NCBI GenBank assembly: GCA_017633865.1
Contig: JAGBOM010000075.1
Span: forward strand, 1-7,349
Length of the DNA: 7,349 nt
Direction: 5' to 3'
Source of the DNA: Opitutales bacterium
GTDB lineage: Bacteria > Verrucomicrobiota > Verrucomicrobiia > Opitutales > Intestinicryptomonadaceae
Positions 6,459 through 7,349 of this stretch are shown in pieces. Both the position numbers and the translations under genes were made by a program. Position 1 is the stretch's first letter; the number at the start of each line of letters is the position of its first letter. The notes under the pieces are model-generated. The model had not been told where the DNA came from and did no database searches. It was given only the letters and a program-made list of their open reading frames with translations.

Positions 6459-6467
6459 AACGGCGCC

Positions 6468-6496
6468 ATTCTTTTGCGCTTCGGCGGAATTTTCAA
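6468..6496 (-). promoter_or_regulatory. Candidate promoter for the exported isomerase gene
   Basis: On the minus strand, TTGAAA (6491-6496) and AAGAAT (6468-6473) are spaced by 17 nt and match consensus at five and four of six positions. Transcription would begin almost at the ATG (6458), giving a nearly leaderless mRNA, which would fit the lack of a Shine-Dalgarno sequence. A more distant promoter in the same gap is possible. Confidence 0.3.
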
Positions 6497-6551
6497 GAAA
6501 AAACGCGGCAAAATTTTCGCTATTCTGTGCTGTATTGTTTTAATAAATTGC

Positions 6552-6580
6552 TTGACGCGCCGAAAAAAGCGGTTCAGTAT
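6552..6580 (+). promoter_or_regulatory. Candidate distal promoter for the cytoplasmic isomerase gene
   Basis: TTGACG (6552-6557) is a five-of-six -35 match, followed after 17 nt by CAGTAT (6575-6580), which keeps the key A2, A5 and T6. Transcription from about 6587 would give a leader of about 75 nt containing a small CCCCT/AGGGG hairpin (6602-6606/6616-6620) and the ribosome binding site. Confidence 0.4.
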
Positions 6581-6622
6581 TTACTTGATATTTTCGACCT
6601 TCCCCTTTGGCGGGGAGGGGCT

Positions 6623-6650
6623 TTGAAATCGGATTTTAAAACAATATAAA
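6623..6650 (+). promoter_or_regulatory. Candidate proximal promoter for the cytoplasmic isomerase gene
   Basis: TTGAAA (6623-6628), a 16-nt spacer and TATAAA (6645-6650) both match consensus at five of six positions, better overall than the distal candidate. Its start would be near 6657, inside the ribosome binding sequence AAGGAAAG, so its mRNA would lose most of that site. The distal promoter is therefore more plausible for normal translation. Confidence 0.3.
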
Positions 6651-6662
6651 AAGGAAAGAACT

Positions 6663-7349
6663 ATGGCAAGACCGGTAACAATATTTACAGGGCAGTGGGC
6701 GGACATTCCGTTTGAAAAACTCGTTCCCATGATTAAGTCGATGGGCTACGACGGCGTTGAAATCGCCTGCTGGGGCGACCATTTCGACGTCGACAAGTTC
6801 GACGACGAGGCGTATTTAAAGGGGCGCTGGGCTATTCTCGAAAAGAGCGGGCTGAACTGCTTCGCGATTTCAAACCACCTTATGGGGCAGTGCGTCTGCG
6901 ACAATATCGACGTGCGCCACAAGGGCATTCTCTCCCCCGAAATTTGGGGCGACGGCGAGCCCGAGGGAATCCGCCGCCGCGCCGCCGCGCAGATGGTGAA
7001 AACCGCAAAGGCCTGCGCGAACTTTATGGCTCTGCGCCCGTCGGGCATGGCTCCCTCGCCGATACCCGCCACCGTCAACGGCTTTACGGGCTCTTCAATC
7101 TGGCACTTGCTCTATTCTTTCCCGCAGGTTCCGCCGAGCGCGATAGAGGCCGGCTACAAAGACTTCGCCGCCCGCTGGACTCCGATTTTGGACGAGTTCG
7201 ACAAGGTTAACGTAAACTTCGCACTCGAAGTCCACCCGACCGAAATCGCCTTCGACATCGCAAGCGCCGAAAGGGCTTTGAACGCCGTAAAGGGGCACAA
7301 GCGCTTCGGCTTCAACTACGACCCGAGCCACTTCGGCTACCAGGGCGTG
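6663..7349 (+). CDS. Sugar phosphate isomerase/epimerase (TIM barrel), partial, runs off the right edge
   Basis: The first 229 codons are present without a stop. The product begins [17 protein letters not shown] and has no signal peptide, so it is cytoplasmic. It is a typical AP_endonuc_2/xylose-isomerase-like barrel protein: [15 protein letters not shown] (residues 28-42, with E33), [24 protein letters not shown] (138-154), [13 protein letters not shown] (186-198, with E189) and FNYDPSHF (D220, H223). E189, D220 and H223 are predicted metal ligands; the remaining ligands would lie beyond the edge. The family converts sugars or inositol-like compounds; the exact substrate is not visible. AAGGAAAG ends about 5 nt before the ATG and supports the start. 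Residues about 121-137 (Pro/Met/Ser-rich) look longer than in relatives I remember. The gene diverges from the exported isomerase-like gene across 204 nt, suggesting joint control. Confidence 0.9.
   Translation, partial: MARPVTIFTGQWADIPFEKLVPMIKSMGYDGVEIACWGDHFDVDKFDDEAYLKGRWAILEKSGLNCFAISNHLMGQCVCDNIDVRHKGILSPEIWGDGEPEGIRRRAAAQMVKTAKACANFMALRPSGMAPSPIPATVNGFTGSSIWHLLYSFPQVPPSAIEAGYKDFAARWTPILDEFDKVNVNFALEVHPTEIAFDIASAERALNAVKGHKRFGFNYDPSHFGYQGV

Overview
The window looks like chromosomal DNA from a Gram-negative bacterium of the PVC group, most likely a Verrucomicrobiota or Lentisphaerota member from an animal gut or similar sugar-rich habitat. This is an inference from gene content: a PEP-CTERM surface protein with a DUF4465-like domain, a vSGLT-like sodium/sugar symporter, a galactokinase with the 'EFIGNHTDYN' form of motif 1, and two TIM-barrel sugar isomerase/epimerases. 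The DNA combines GC-rich coding sequence with long A/T runs between genes. No mobile element, tRNA, rRNA, CRISPR array or phage gene was seen.

Layout. Bases 67-1050 (minus) encode an exported DUF4465-like PEP-CTERM protein, with a GC-rich hairpin just past its end (29-52). Bases 1051-1802 hold no convincing gene; the second half is AT-rich and carries two back-to-back palindromes (1625-1651, 1655-1674) next to a good -10 box, apparently the control region of the next operon. Bases 1803-3818 (plus) encode a Na+/sugar symporter, followed after 2 nt by galactokinase (3821-4984). A hairpin with A/T tails at 5052-5092 closes this operon and, read the other way, the facing gene. Bases 5184-5414 (minus) encode a 76-residue predicted lipoprotein. 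A 20-bp imperfect hairpin (5496-5549) separates it from an exported sugar isomerase/epimerase-like protein (5634-6458, minus). A divergent intergenic region of about 200 nt with candidate promoters leads to a second, cytoplasmic isomerase/epimerase that runs off the right edge (6663-7349, plus).

How the genes fit. The symporter keeps the galactose and sodium ligands known from Vibrio SGLT, so the symporter-galK pair reads as Na+-driven galactose uptake followed by phosphorylation to galactose-1-phosphate. No other Leloir gene is present. The two isomerase-like genes share a divergent control region, and one product is exported while the other is cytosolic, suggesting sugar handling in two compartments; their substrates cannot be read from the sequence.

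Main oddities: (1) the exported isomerase frame is cut by an in-frame TAG, after which 12 more codons continue what looks like the family's normal C-terminus; (2) the symporter has about 113 more residues than Vibrio SGLT between core helices 7 and 8; (3) galactokinase motif 1 has Asn where classical enzymes have a sugar-contacting Glu; (4) tandem palindromes lie in the symporter promoter region. I see no clearly new multi-gene system.
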